DNA of 64,000 bases from Anaerosporomusa subterranea. GTDB lineage: Bacteria; Bacillota; Negativicutes; Sporomusales; Acetonemataceae. This document shows, in pieces, positions 42,056 through 50,389 of this stretch (position 1 is its first letter; the number at the start of each line of letters is the position of its first letter). The stretch is taken from assembly GCF_001611555.1 (NCBI RefSeq), contig NZ_LSGP01000001.1, positions 186,001 through 250,000 on the forward strand. Reading direction: 5' to 3'. The notes under the pieces were generated by a model. That model searched no databases, was not told the DNA's origin, and saw nothing but the letters and a program-made list of their open reading frames with translations. The translations under genes were made by a program, and so were the position numbers.

Positions 42056-43468
42056 ATGCGCCTAGGGATAAAGCTATTCTTCTTACTTATCGTCCTATTT
42101 AACGTAGCTTATAATGCTACTCTGCCGCTGCATCCCGATGAAGCGTACTATTGGGTGTGGTCAAAAAACCTTGCTTTGTCCTACTATGATCACCCGCCAA
42201 TGGTGGCTTACGCCATTCGCCTGATGACTGTATTTGGCGACAGCGAGGTCCTCATTCGTCTGGCGGCAGTTGCCGCGATGTCTGGTGCTGCTTGGCTGAT
42301 CTACCGGACGGGCTGTATTCTCTTTACCCGCAAGACAGGTGAAATCGCCCTGGTTATTTACTTGCTTGTGCCGATGACCCAGGTAGGTTACCTAGCTGTC
42401 ACGCCTGACCCGTTTCTCTGCTTTTTCTGGGCTTTAAGCTTATACCTGGTTTGTCGCAGTCTGTTCGAAGAACGTCCTGGTTTATTGGCGCTTGCCGGTG
42501 TCAGCATTGGCTGCACCTTGTTATCAAAATACACAGGTGTGCTTTTACCTGCTTCATTGCTATTGTTCTTGCTATTCACGCCTCGCTTTCGCAGGTTATT
42601 GGTCAAGCAAGAATTATTGCTGGCCATCCTTTTCGGAGTAGTTGTCTTTTCGCCGGTTATTGCCTGGAATGCCAGCCATGACTGGGCATCCTTCCAGTAC
42701 CAGTTTAACCATGGGGTTGCTGAAGAAAAAATATTGAAGCCAGCGTCGATTGTCGAATTTTTTACCGGACAAGCGGCAGTCTCCAATCCATTTTTCTTTT
42801 TAAGTCTATTGTTCTTTTTGGCAAAGGAACGGCTGAAAAGTTTTCGTGAGCCGCGCTTGGCTATTCTTGTTTGGCCATTTATTTTTACTCTATTGTTTTT
42901 CGGCTATAATTCTTTATATAAGAAATCTGAGTTAAATTGGGCCATGCCGGCTATGGTCAGCGGCTCAGTCCTGTTAGCGCACTGGCTGCTTCAGACAGGG
43001 AGAGCCAGACTCATCCGCTGGGCGGGAGTGTTTACTCTGCTGGCAGTGATTTTCTTTAAGGGGCCGGAGTTGGTTCCTTTTATGCCAAGCGAATTGGTCA
43101 TGAAGAACAAGTTTCTTGGCTATGATCATCTGTTTTCTGCGGCAGATCTCCGCCGCAGTGATGAATTCGTTTTGAGCGACAACTATGAGAATGCCTCGGC
43201 AGTCGCATACTATCTTCCCGGTCGGCCAGAGGTTTATATTCTGGAAACTGCGCCGCTTAACCAATACACATTTTGGCACGATCGTCTGAGCGATTTAATA
43301 GGCAGGAATGCTATTTGGATTGGTGAGGACGAACCCACAGCGGCGGTGTTCTCAGCCTTCTCACGGGTCGAGCACTTTCGAACCTTGGTCTATGAAAATC
43401 GCTTTGGGACGAAGCGGTTTAATGTATTTCGTTGCAGCAATTATAAAGGCTTGGGCGAAACTAAATGA
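42056..43468 (+). CDS. GT39-family glycosyltransferase (ArnT/PMT-like, polyprenyl-phosphate sugar donor)
   Basis: 470 residues from ATG 42056, six bases after GGAGG. About eleven membrane spans. The first periplasmic loop has the family motif LPLHPDEAYYWVWSKNLALSYYDHPPMVAY, with the catalytic Asp-Glu pair and the second YYDHPP element. These enzymes use a polyprenyl-phosphate sugar to modify lipid A, proteins or wall polymers on the outer face of the inner membrane. A target in the outer membrane is likely if the host is a diderm Firmicute. No further envelope sugar genes are nearby. Confidence 0.9.
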   Translation: MRLGIKLFFLLIVLFNVAYNATLPLHPDEAYYWVWSKNLALSYYDHPPMVAYAIRLMTVFGDSEVLIRLAAVAAMSGAAWLIYRTGCILFTRKTGEIALVIYLLVPMTQVGYLAVTPDPFLCFFWALSLYLVCRSLFEERPGLLALAGVSIGCTLLSKYTGVLLPASLLLFLLFTPRFRRLLVKQELLLAILFGVVVFSPVIAWNASHDWASFQYQFNHGVAEEKILKPASIVEFFTGQAAVSNPFFFLSLLFFLAKERLKSFREPRLAILVWPFIFTLLFFGYNSLYKKSELNWAMPAMVSGSVLLAHWLLQTGRARLIRWAGVFTLLAVIFFKGPELVPFMPSELVMKNKFLGYDHLFSAADLRRSDEFVLSDNYENASAVAYYLPGRPEVYILETAPLNQYTFWHDRLSDLIGRNAIWIGEDEPTAAVFSAFSRVEHFRTLVYENRFGTKRFNVFRCSNYKGLGETK

Positions 43469-43605
43469 TCACCTCTTTTTTTGTGATGTATTTTTCGCAG
43501 ATTTGCAGGGATTATGGGGAATTTAGGCGAAAATGCGAAGAGGCTAGAAGGAAGGAAACGAGGAGACGGGTTTGATTTGTATCATACACGCCGTACTGAC
43601 AAAAC

Positions 43606-44589
43606 ATGAATAAAAGTGAAGATAAAATCCGAGCAGGCCGAAATCGGACACTGATCCTCACTGATACGGAGCGGACCATGTTGCGGAAGCATCTGATTGA
43701 ATTGCCGCGACAGAGTAAACTGGAAACACCACCTGTTGGAACGATTCACGGCGATTGCTTCCAGGTTATTGAGAAATTACCGTTAGCGTTTGTCGATTTG
43801 TTGATTCTTGATCCTCCGTACAATCTGACGAAACGTTTTACTGGACTAACCGTTAAGCAGGTTTCGGTTCCAGAGTACACGCAGTGGCTGGATATGGTGA
43901 TCACAGCATTGAAGCCAACGCTTCACTCGACCGCATCTGTCTACATTTGTGGTGATTGGTTAACATCAACGTCAATTTATGAGGTGGCTTCACGCCATTT
44001 TCATGTTCAAAACCGGATAACCTGGGAACGAGAAAAGGGGCGCGGCGCACGCGCAAACTGGAAAAACTGTAGTGAAGACATTTGGTTCTGCACTGTAAAT
44101 AAAGCTGACTATACGTTCCATGCTGATGCAGTTAGACTTCGCCGCCGGGTGCTTGCGCCTTATCGCCAGAATGATGGCTCACCCAAAGATTGGCTGGAAA
44201 CAGAAGATGGCAATTTCCGTGACACTGCGCCGTCGAATTTGTGGACAGACATTACGATACCGTTCTGGTCAATGCCGGAGAATACTGATCATCCCACCCA
44301 AAAAAGTGAAAAGCTATTGGCGAAATTAATCTTAGCCTCTAGCAACGAGGGGGATTTCGTATTTGATCCATTTTTGGGCAGCGGTACGACGACGGTGACT
44401 GCAAAGAAACTCGGTCGGCGTTATCTTGGGATTGATAGCAATGAAGACTATTGTTTATTGGCTGAGAAGCGCCTGGATCATACTACCCTAGACAATAGTA
44501 TTCAGGGGTATACCGACGGAGTATTTTGGGAAAGAAATAGTCTTAGCCAGCAGGCTTTAAAGCGTGTTTCAAAAAACACGCAACCATAG
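43606..44589 (+). CDS. Orphan site-specific DNA methyltransferase (adenine, beta class)
   Basis: 327 residues. Catalytic motif IV DLLILDPPYNLTKRF near 72 precedes the SAM-binding motif I FDPFLGSGTTTVTAKKLGRRYLGID near 255, the order of beta-class enzymes; DPPY favours N6-adenine (N4-cytosine enzymes mostly have SPPY). No restriction endonuclease is next to it, and TcdA follows, so it is an orphan enzyme for epigenetic or repair purposes, or left from a lost restriction system. Ribosome binding site is weak. The downstream gap holds a family H element. Confidence 0.9.
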   Translation: MNKSEDKIRAGRNRTLILTDTERTMLRKHLIELPRQSKLETPPVGTIHGDCFQVIEKLPLAFVDLLILDPPYNLTKRFTGLTVKQVSVPEYTQWLDMVITALKPTLHSTASVYICGDWLTSTSIYEVASRHFHVQNRITWEREKGRGARANWKNCSEDIWFCTVNKADYTFHADAVRLRRRVLAPYRQNDGSPKDWLETEDGNFRDTAPSNLWTDITIPFWSMPENTDHPTQKSEKLLAKLILASSNEGDFVFDPFLGSGTTTVTAKKLGRRYLGIDSNEDYCLLAEKRLDHTTLDNSIQGYTDGVFWERNSLSQQALKRVSKNTQP

Positions 44590-44596
44590 AAAAGAA

Positions 44597-44733
44597 AGAC
44601 TGTTAGCGCTATAGCGCCGTAGTGTTGGCGGCATACCCCTTGCGGGTGCAACGGTCGAACGCCAGCCATCCTTGGCGCGTTCGACACTAGCGCATCCGTG
44701 CGCGTCGCAGATGGGCGTTTTGTAACAGCCTCT
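44597..44733. repeat. Family H hairpin element
   Basis: Ends AGACTGTTAGCGC and TGTAACAGCCTCT. Inside GGCATACCCCTTGCGGGTGC matches the copy at 36954-37244, and GCAGATGGGCGTTTTGTAAC matches its right end. Begins eight bases after the methyltransferase stop. Confidence 0.7.
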
Positions 44734-44770
44734 AAGAAGGAAGAAAAATACGTAACAGAAGGTGATTTTA

Positions 44771-45526
44771 ATGCTACATGCATTTTCTCGTACTGAACTA
44801 TTGATCGGCGCTCCAGCCTTGGCTAAATTGGCTGCTAGTCATGTCGCTATATTTGGCGTTGGCGGAGTCGGATCATTTACTGTAGAGGGCCTGGCTCGCT
44901 GTGGAATAGGCAGATTTACCTTGGTGGATGATGATTGCATATGTCTAACTAACCTTAACCGGCAACTGCCGGCTACAACCAGAACGGTTGGCCGGCCCAA
45001 GGTAGAGGTTATGCGTGAACGAATTTTAGAGATTAATCCGAGAGCAGAGGTAACCCTTCACCAGAAGTTCTACTTGCCGGATACAGCTGAAGAACTCTTG
45101 TCTGGTGACTACGATTATATTGTCGATGCCGTGGATACCGTAACTGCGAAGATTGATCTGATTGTCCGCGCCAAACAGCGGAATATCCCAGTCATCAGTT
45201 GCATGGGCGCTGGCAATAAGCTTGACCCTACAGCGTTTATTGTGACCGACATTGCCAAAACAACCGGTTGTCCACTAGCACGGGTGGTCAGACGCGAGCT
45301 GAGAAAGCTTGGCATACTCTCGCTAAAGGTTGTATACTCACAGGAAAAACCGCTAACTCCGTCTACTGAAGGCGCGTGTGGTCAGGATTGCATTTGTCCC
45401 CCTGGCTCAGCTCGCACCTGCGCCATGCGGCGTCAGGTCCCCGGCAGTATTTCGTTTGTGCCTTCTGTGGCTGGCCTGATCTTGGCTGGTGAGGTGGTTA
45501 AGGATCTGGCGGGAATTCAACGGTAA
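44771..45526 (+). CDS. tcdA: tRNA threonylcarbamoyladenosine dehydratase TcdA (ThiF/E1-like)
   Basis: 251 residues from ATG 44771 (AAGGTGA six bases before). E1-like fold: nucleotide-binding GVGGVGSFTVEGLARCGIG, adenylation Arg in NLNRQLPATTRTVGRPK, IVDAVDT, and the C-terminal Cys-rich CGQDCICPPGSARTCAMRRQVPGSISFVP. TcdA converts t6A37 in tRNA to the cyclic form ct6A with ATP. MoeB/ThiF paralogues are the alternative, but the spacing and the VPGSISFVPSVAGLILAGEVVKDL ending are those of TcdA. Confidence 0.92.
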   Translation: MLHAFSRTELLIGAPALAKLAASHVAIFGVGGVGSFTVEGLARCGIGRFTLVDDDCICLTNLNRQLPATTRTVGRPKVEVMRERILEINPRAEVTLHQKFYLPDTAEELLSGDYDYIVDAVDTVTAKIDLIVRAKQRNIPVISCMGAGNKLDPTAFIVTDIAKTTGCPLARVVRRELRKLGILSLKVVYSQEKPLTPSTEGACGQDCICPPGSARTCAMRRQVPGSISFVPSVAGLILAGEVVKDLAGIQR

Positions 45527-45639
45527 GAACAGGGCGTTTGTCCTGCCAGTATTTCTTGTAATAACCTGCACCTTTCCAGTCCGGATTAAATATGCGTCAC
45601 TGCCACTGGCAGGAGTTTCTGGCAGTTAGGGTGAGCGCA

Positions 45640-45756
45640 AGCGTTTGATGGCGGCTAGGACAAAAATCCTGTATACGATGCACTTCTGGCCTTGTACAAT
45701 AAAGTCAGAGTGATTAGTCGGAATTATACATATTAGAGAAATGAGGGTGAATTTAC
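45640..45756 (+). promoter_or_regulatory. Upstream region duplicated before both soluble chemoreceptor genes
   Basis: AGGACAAAAATCCTGTATAC followed by GATGC...CTTGTACAATAAAG is nearly repeated at 47218-47272 before the second paralogue (GGGACAAAAGTCCTGTATAC, GAGGC...CTTGTACAATGAAA). The first part is a stem (GGACAAAAATCC). Conserved spacing suggests a common promoter and operator. Confidence 0.6.
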
Positions 45757-46608
45757 GTGGCAGAGACGATTGGTTATGAATTGTTGGACGTTTTTTGTAA
45801 AGTCGCGCCTTATATGAATGATGTGATAGCAGGCGATGTTGGAATATCGATTATCCGTGATGGACGGTACGATAGCTATATTCCAGCTTCAGACCTCAAT
45901 CTTGGGAACCGGCCCGGAGATCCGGTCCGTGGCGGAGCTACGAAACGAGCTATAGAGACTGGCAAACAGGTGGTTCGGTATATTACCCGCGATCAGTCAG
46001 CCTATGGCGTGGCTTATGTCGCTTGTGCTTTGCCGATCCAAGATGTTGCCGGCAAAGTGGTGGGTTGTGTGACAACCACGCAAAGTATAACAGGGATCGA
46101 AACCGTCAATAACGTTTCTAGTGAATTGGCGTCTGCGTCTGAAGAACTAACAGCAGGTATGCAAGAACTCGCCAGTCGTGCTTTGAACCTGTCTGACACC
46201 AGTCATGAACTCGGCAAATTAGGCCAAGGGCTGTTGGCGACTGCCCGACAGACAGATGAAATTGTTACCTTTATTCGAAATGTGGCGGGTCAAACCAATT
46301 TGCTCGGACTCAACGCCGCCATCGAGGCAGCCAGGGTTGGTGAAATGGGGCGGGGGTTTGGCGTTGTTGCCGAAGAAGTGCGCAAACTTGCTGTGGCAAG
46401 TGCAGACTCGGTCAAGCGAATCTCTGATTCTCTAGGCAAAATCCATCAATCCCTAGACGAGTTGTCCAAGAAAATTGAGAATATTGACAGCAATGTTAAC
46501 GAACAGACTGCAGCGGTTCAAGAAATGGCGAAAGCCAGTCAATCGCTCGCTATGCTGGCAGGTAATCTGTCTGAATCTGCGAAGACGATGTACCAGTTGA
46601 CTGATTGA
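45757..46608 (+). CDS. Soluble methyl-accepting-type chemoreceptor, paralogue 1
   Basis: 283 residues, no membrane segment. Residues 1-115 are a small sensor domain ([29 protein letters not shown]...[36 protein letters not shown]...[22 protein letters not shown]). Residues 120-283 are the signalling hairpin with the tip [41 protein letters not shown] that binds CheA/CheW. Similar layout to Bacillus YfmS-like cytoplasmic receptors. Cys13 (VFCKVAPY) is shared by both paralogues and could sense redox or bind a cofactor. Start GTG 45757. Paralogue 2 lies 0.7 kb downstream with the same upstream sequence. Confidence 0.9.
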   Translation: MAETIGYELLDVFCKVAPYMNDVIAGDVGISIIRDGRYDSYIPASDLNLGNRPGDPVRGGATKRAIETGKQVVRYITRDQSAYGVAYVACALPIQDVAGKVVGCVTTTQSITGIETVNNVSSELASASEELTAGMQELASRALNLSDTSHELGKLGQGLLATARQTDEIVTFIRNVAGQTNLLGLNAAIEAARVGEMGRGFGVVAEEVRKLAVASADSVKRISDSLGKIHQSLDELSKKIENIDSNVNEQTAAVQEMAKASQSLAMLAGNLSESAKTMYQLTD

Positions 46609-46619
46609 ATTTGTTGGGG

Positions 46620-47072
46620 TCATTTCCAGTATGTACTCCACTCAGGGTACTCCAGCATTGTGAACTTCATTTTCTTCCAGAATCCTTCCGCTTCCGGGTA
46701 TGAACCAAGCACGATGAAAGCAAACCCGAACCAACGACAGAATTTCTTGAGCCACCTGACGCAAAACCGTCCCAGTCCTCGACCGCGCAGTTCTCCGGGG
46801 AATTTTAGTGAATCAAGGACCACACCTCGCATGTCGCGGCGAATACAGAAACGAAATTGTGGCTTCCAATCTCTAGTCGGATGTCTTTCGGCGATGAGGA
46901 TAACTTCTGGCCAATATGTCTTGTAGGCAATAGATAAACTAAGCGATTCGCCTATCCGCTGAGAAAGCTCTCTTTGCAATTGGCGGACGCTTAGCCATAC
47001 GAGCAATCGGTATACAGGGCCAAGAAAGCGGATAAAAGAGAATATAGTTGTGGAGACATAATAAACAAACAT
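46620..47072 (-). CDS. GNAT-like acetyltransferase domain protein with N-terminal hydrophobic segment
   Basis: 150 residues from ATG 47072, with GGAGGCGAGAAAG upstream on its strand. Residues 1-30 are hydrophobic (VYYVSTTIFSFIRFLGPVYRLLVWLSV), a probable membrane anchor or amphipathic helix. The C-terminal half has an acetyl-CoA-binding-like loop ELRGRGLGRFCVRWLKKFCRWFGFAFIVLGSYPEAEGFWKKMKF, the motif A and motif B order of GNAT proteins. It lies on the opposite strand between the two chemoreceptor paralogues, possibly as part of what split or accompanied the duplication. Substrate unknown. Confidence 0.65.
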   Translation of the reverse strand: MFVYYVSTTIFSFIRFLGPVYRLLVWLSVRQLQRELSQRIGESLSLSIAYKTYWPEVILIAERHPTRDWKPQFRFCIRRDMRGVVLDSLKFPGELRGRGLGRFCVRWLKKFCRWFGFAFIVLGSYPEAEGFWKKMKFTMLEYPEWSTYWK

Positions 47073-47315
47073 CTTTCTCGCCTCCGCAAAAATCCCTCTC
47101 TTATCGCTATCATACTATTCAGGACAATCGTATTTTGTGCTGTTATTTTTAAAACTTCTTTGCTTGTTCGGGTAAGAGACTTTTTGCTAAGGGAGAGCGC
47201 AACCATTAGATCATGACCGGGACAAAAGTCCTGTATACGAGGCGATTCCGGTCTTGTACAATGAAATGTAAAAGGATTCGATTAGCTTATATTATGGGGA
47301 TGAGGGTGATTGTTC

Positions 47316-48164
47316 GTGGCAGAGACAAGTGGATATGAATTATTGGAAATGTTCTGTAAAGTGGCGCCCTATATGAATGATGTGGTGGCAGGCGATATCG
47401 GAATGACGGTTGCCCGTGACGGGAATTATATTCTTTATATTCCTGCTTCGGACCTCAACCTTGGAACCCGGGTCGGCGAACCTGTCCGTAGCGGTGCGAC
47501 CAAACAGGCGATTGAGACTGGTCGTCAGGTGGTGCGATATATTAGTCGCGAGCAGTCTGCCTATGGCGTCCCTTATGTAGCCTGTGCGCTGCCCTTTAAA
47601 GAAGGCGGTCGGGTAGTTGGCTGCGTCACAACCACACAGAATGTTACTTCGTTTGAAACCATCAACAGCGTATCCAGTGAGTTGGCGTCTGCATCGGAAG
47701 AACTGACTGCAGGCATGGAGGAATTAGCCAGCCGGGCTTTGAATCTGGCTGATACCAGCAGCGAATTGGGTGAATTGGGCAAGGGACTATTGGCGACCGC
47801 ACGTCAGACAGACGAGATCGTGACATTTATCCGCAATGTTGCCAGTCAGACGAATCTGCTTGGGCTCAATGCCGCTATCGAAGCAGCTAGAGTCGGTGAA
47901 GTAGGCCGGGGCTTTGGCGTGGTTGCTGAAGAGGTTCGCAAGCTGGCTGTAGCCAGCGCAGATTCTGTCAAACGGATCTCAGATTCGCTTGGTAAAATTC
48001 ATCTGTCTCTAAGTGATTTGTCAGCGAAAATTGACAATATTGATGGCAATGTCAACGAGCAGACCGCCGCTATTCAGGAAATGGCGAAAGCCAGTCAGAC
48101 GTTAGCGACACTCGCAGGGGATTTGTCTGAATCTGCTAAAACTCTGTTCCAGCTGACTGACTAA
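47316..48164 (+). CDS. Soluble methyl-accepting-type chemoreceptor, paralogue 2
   Basis: 282 residues from GTG 47316, the same start (GTG-GCA-GAG-ACA) as paralogue 1. Closely similar throughout: [29 protein letters not shown] in the sensor domain and an almost identical signalling tip [41 protein letters not shown]. Most differences lie in the sensor half (for example [28 protein letters not shown] and [11 protein letters not shown]), as expected if the two sense different but related signals. Terminator at 48209-48247. Confidence 0.9.
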   Translation: MAETSGYELLEMFCKVAPYMNDVVAGDIGMTVARDGNYILYIPASDLNLGTRVGEPVRSGATKQAIETGRQVVRYISREQSAYGVPYVACALPFKEGGRVVGCVTTTQNVTSFETINSVSSELASASEELTAGMEELASRALNLADTSSELGELGKGLLATARQTDEIVTFIRNVASQTNLLGLNAAIEAARVGEVGRGFGVVAEEVRKLAVASADSVKRISDSLGKIHLSLSDLSAKIDNIDGNVNEQTAAIQEMAKASQTLATLAGDLSESAKTLFQLTD

Positions 48165-48208
48165 AATAAGTTCCCGCTGGCAAACTGTGAAAACTAAATT
48201 GTATTGTG

Positions 48209-48250
48209 AAGGGGCTGTGCCGAAATGTAGTTTCGACACAGCCCCTTTTG
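48209..48250 (+). terminator. Intrinsic terminator after chemoreceptor 2
   Basis: AAGGGGCTGTG pairs with CACAGCCCCTT across a CGAAATGTAGTTTCG stem, followed by TTTTG. Confidence 0.88.
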
Positions 48251-48258
48251 GCATTCTT

Positions 48259-48386
48259 TTTTATCCGATGGCTAACCCGCTCTAAGAGACTGAGGCTCGA
48301 AATCTATGATTTCGTTAAGCCGAAGGCTCCCTTTAGGGGCTCCTATCTTCTATAAGTGGGAGTTAAGAGCGGCTAAGCCCCTGGAT
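48259..48386. repeat. Family R structured repeat, copy B
   Basis: Begins TTATCCGATGGCTAACCCGC, ends AAGAGCGGCTAAGCCCCTGG. Between the CCGCTCT/AAGAGCGG arms sits a 55-base insert (48288-48342) that copy C carries in the opposite orientation. The right end stops at CTGGAT and joins directly to an HD-domain gene fragment. Confidence 0.75.
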
Positions 48387-48389
48387 GCT

Positions 48390-48824
48390 TGTCAGGTCAA
48401 AGACTATTGCGATAAAGTGGCCCGGTTGCTGCTGCTTTCAGATGAGCAGCATGAACGATTGCTTTGGGCGGCTGTCTTGCACGATATCGGCAAAATCCTT
48501 GACACTTCGCCCAGCCATGTCCAGACCGGCTGTCAGATAGTGGCCGGCTTGAAGCTGGGAAACCGGCTGTCTGAGCTGATACTCAGGCATCATGACCCTG
48601 GGTCCTGGGCGACGATTGAGTTGGAAATACTGACTACAGTGGATCGCTTCGTTAACCTGTTTACCTGCCTGCTTGACAAGCGGCTCTGCCTGGAACAGTT
48701 GCGGCAGGATTGTGCGCAGGGAGCGGCGAGTGCCAAGGTCACGGCAGCGCTGGAGCAGGTTTTGTAGGACGAACAATTCATGCAGCGACTGGCGAAACAG
48801 TTTAAGCAGGGGCGACCGCCCTAA
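48390..48824 (+). pseudogene. HD/HD-GYP-domain hydrolase fragment, 5' end lost at a repeat
   Basis: The open frame to 48767 contains a good HD-domain core: KDYCDKVARLLLLSDEQHERLLWAAVLHDIGKILD then GCQIVAGLKLGNRLSELILRHHD, with the His-Asp metal pair (LHDIGK) and the second His pair. The first HD His and everything upstream are missing; residues before ACQVKDY are coded by the family R repeat. At 48765 a TAG interrupts the frame, after which it goes on in frame with DEQFMQRLAKQFKQGRPP to TAA 48822. So the gene has lost its N-terminus and has probably gained a nonsense codon. The intact form would hydrolyse a (cyclic di-)nucleotide. Confidence 0.75.
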
Positions 48825-48828
48825 ACTC

Positions 48829-48853
48829 AAGACCGTAACAACGGTCTTTTTTT
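48829..48853 (+). terminator. Intrinsic terminator after HD remnant
   Basis: AAGACCGT/ACGGTCTT followed by a T run. The following 240 bases to 49094 hold a stem TCGGATGG/CCATCCGA-like at 48928-48948 but no gene. Confidence 0.8.
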
Positions 48854-49094
48854 ATTGGCGTAAAGGATTAGACCTTTACATCCTAATTGAATAATTTCTA
48901 AGCAGTTACTCAGCCTTAAGATGTAGTCGGATGGAATTTTCATCCGAACATACTCCCTGCGGCCAATAGTTCTTCTCCTCCGGGGCGGCTAGAATAAGAG
49001 CAGAAGTAGAAGTACTTAACATATACATAGAATGCGAAAAGCGTATCGCTTGCAGCCGGGGGAATATAAAGTATGTAGTGTGGGGTGAGCGGTT

Positions 49095-49766
49095 ATGAAT
49101 GACATGACGTCGGAACTTATGGGAAAAAGCATTTATGACTTCTTATCGCCTGAACAGCGTAGCCGAATCCCTGTGGCAAAAATTAATAAAAATACTGTTT
49201 TTATTCCTGCAATGGCTCAAGAAAATATTGATCTATACTATATTTTAGAAGGAAAAGTAGAGGTCTTGTCACAAGCGTATAATGGCCGTAGCTTCCTGGT
49301 TGATGCGCTGGGGCCGGGCGAGTTTGTCGGGAAATTTTCCCAGATGCGCAAGCAAAATTTTTACTGCGAAATCAAAACAAACACGTCATGCACACTGCTA
49401 AAGCTTACTGAAATAAAAAATGAACTTCTGAATAACGAGCGATTTCTCCTGTTCTTTTATTGTAAGACATCAAGTCGAATTTATGAAATGTATAAAATAT
49501 CAATGGCGCGAACGCTTTTCACTTATGAAGAGCTACTGGCCTATTATCTGCTGGATCTAGCGAATGAAGCGGGATTTATTGGTGATAAGGACACGACTAT
49601 TTGCTTAAAAACGAACATCAGCGAGCGGCAGTACTATTATCTTATGAAAAAGTTTAGAAATGGGCAGATGATTTCCCATGACAAAAAAGGCATATACATC
49701 CTTGATCTAGCCGGCTTACAGGCTATCGCAGCTAATGTCATAAAGTTTATGAAGAATCGTATTTGA
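49095..49766 (+). CDS. Crp/Fnr-family transcriptional regulator (YeiL-like)
   Basis: 223 residues. Cyclic-nucleotide-binding-type beta roll at 25-115 (YYILEGKVEVLSQAYNGRSFLVDALGPGEFVGKFS), dimer helix, and a C-terminal winged helix in which the recognition region is CLKTNISERQYYYLMKKFRNGQMISHDKKGIYILD. There is no N-terminal Cys cluster as in FNR; single cysteines (NFYCEIKT, TSCTLLKL, FYCKTSS) might respond to redox. Start ATG 49095, GTGAGCGG upstream. It is the nearest regulator to the glycyl radical locus (5 kb), whose promoter has two identical 13-base dyads at Crp-like positions, so it is the best candidate activator; this is inference. Confidence 0.88.
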   Translation: MNDMTSELMGKSIYDFLSPEQRSRIPVAKINKNTVFIPAMAQENIDLYYILEGKVEVLSQAYNGRSFLVDALGPGEFVGKFSQMRKQNFYCEIKTNTSCTLLKLTEIKNELLNNERFLLFFYCKTSSRIYEMYKISMARTLFTYEELLAYYLLDLANEAGFIGDKDTTICLKTNISERQYYYLMKKFRNGQMISHDKKGIYILDLAGLQAIAANVIKFMKNRI

Positions 49767-49770
49767 TGAT

Positions 49771-49894
49771 CAGGCCGTCGATAAAGGCCAATCTGCGTTG
49801 TTATCCCCGCGCCCCCATTGCTAGCGTACCTTATGTACGCGTCGCTGCTGGGGTCGCAGGTCTGCCTAGCATCTCGTCCTTTCTCGACGGCCTG
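49771..49894. repeat. Family H hairpin element
   Basis: Arms CAGGCCGTCGATAAAGG (49771) and CCTTTCTCGACGGCCTG (ending 49894). Core CCAATCTGCGTTGTTATCCC and tip GCTAGCGTACCTTATGTACG closely match 18061-18189. Starts four bases after the stop of the Crp-type gene. Downstream, 49895-49981 has short GGCCTGG/AGGTTTATCAACGG pieces and a hairpin GGTCTGCAGAGATGCAGACC, but no gene. Confidence 0.8.
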
Positions 49895-49981
49895 GATTTC
49901 AGGTTTATCAACGGCCTGGGAATAAGGTTTCTCAACAATCTGACGGTCTGCAGAGATGCAGACCGTTGTTTTACTGTGGAG

Positions 49982-50389
49982 TTAAACCGCCCATACCTTC
50001 TTTTCACCCGACATTGTTTGGCATACTGCCTGGGCATTTGCGAGATAGAATATCTCAAATTTTCCATCGCCCACGGCGTACATCCTGCCGAGAGCAGGCA
50101 TTATCGCCAGAGCCTTGCATTGGGTTTTCTCCGTCGTGCAGAATACTGCCTTGCCGCAGATGCGAAGGGTGTTGAAGTTGGCATCGACGCAACAGAGTTC
50201 CACATTAGGGTTGGCGACGAGCTGCTTATACATCTCTTTTTGATTGGAAGTGCAAAAAGTAAGCTTTCCGTCATGCTCCATGACGAACCCCATCGGTCGG
50301 ACATGTGGTTGATCGCCGCCGGTTGTTGCCAGATAGAATACCTTGTTTGCCGTTAAAAAGTCGAGAACCTCTTTCATCGTCAAGCTCAT
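49982..50389 (-). CDS. Pyridoxamine 5'-phosphate oxidase-fold (FMN-binding) protein
   Basis: 135 residues. Split-barrel flavin-binding fold: MKEVLDFLTANKVFYLATTGGDQPHVRPMGF, GKLTFCTSNQKEMYKQLVANPNVELCCVD and a C-terminal YLANAQAVCQTMSGEKKVW. Small proteins of this kind bind FMN or F420-like cofactors and often belong to nitroimidazole-resistance or redox groups; the substrate is not evident. Its start overlaps the stop of the DUF4125 gene by four bases, so the two are translated together and it is part of the 52.9-50 kb operon next to the glycyl radical locus. Confidence 0.85.
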   Translation of the reverse strand: MSLTMKEVLDFLTANKVFYLATTGGDQPHVRPMGFVMEHDGKLTFCTSNQKEMYKQLVANPNVELCCVDANFNTLRICGKAVFCTTEKTQCKALAIMPALGRMYAVGDGKFEIFYLANAQAVCQTMSGEKKVWAV

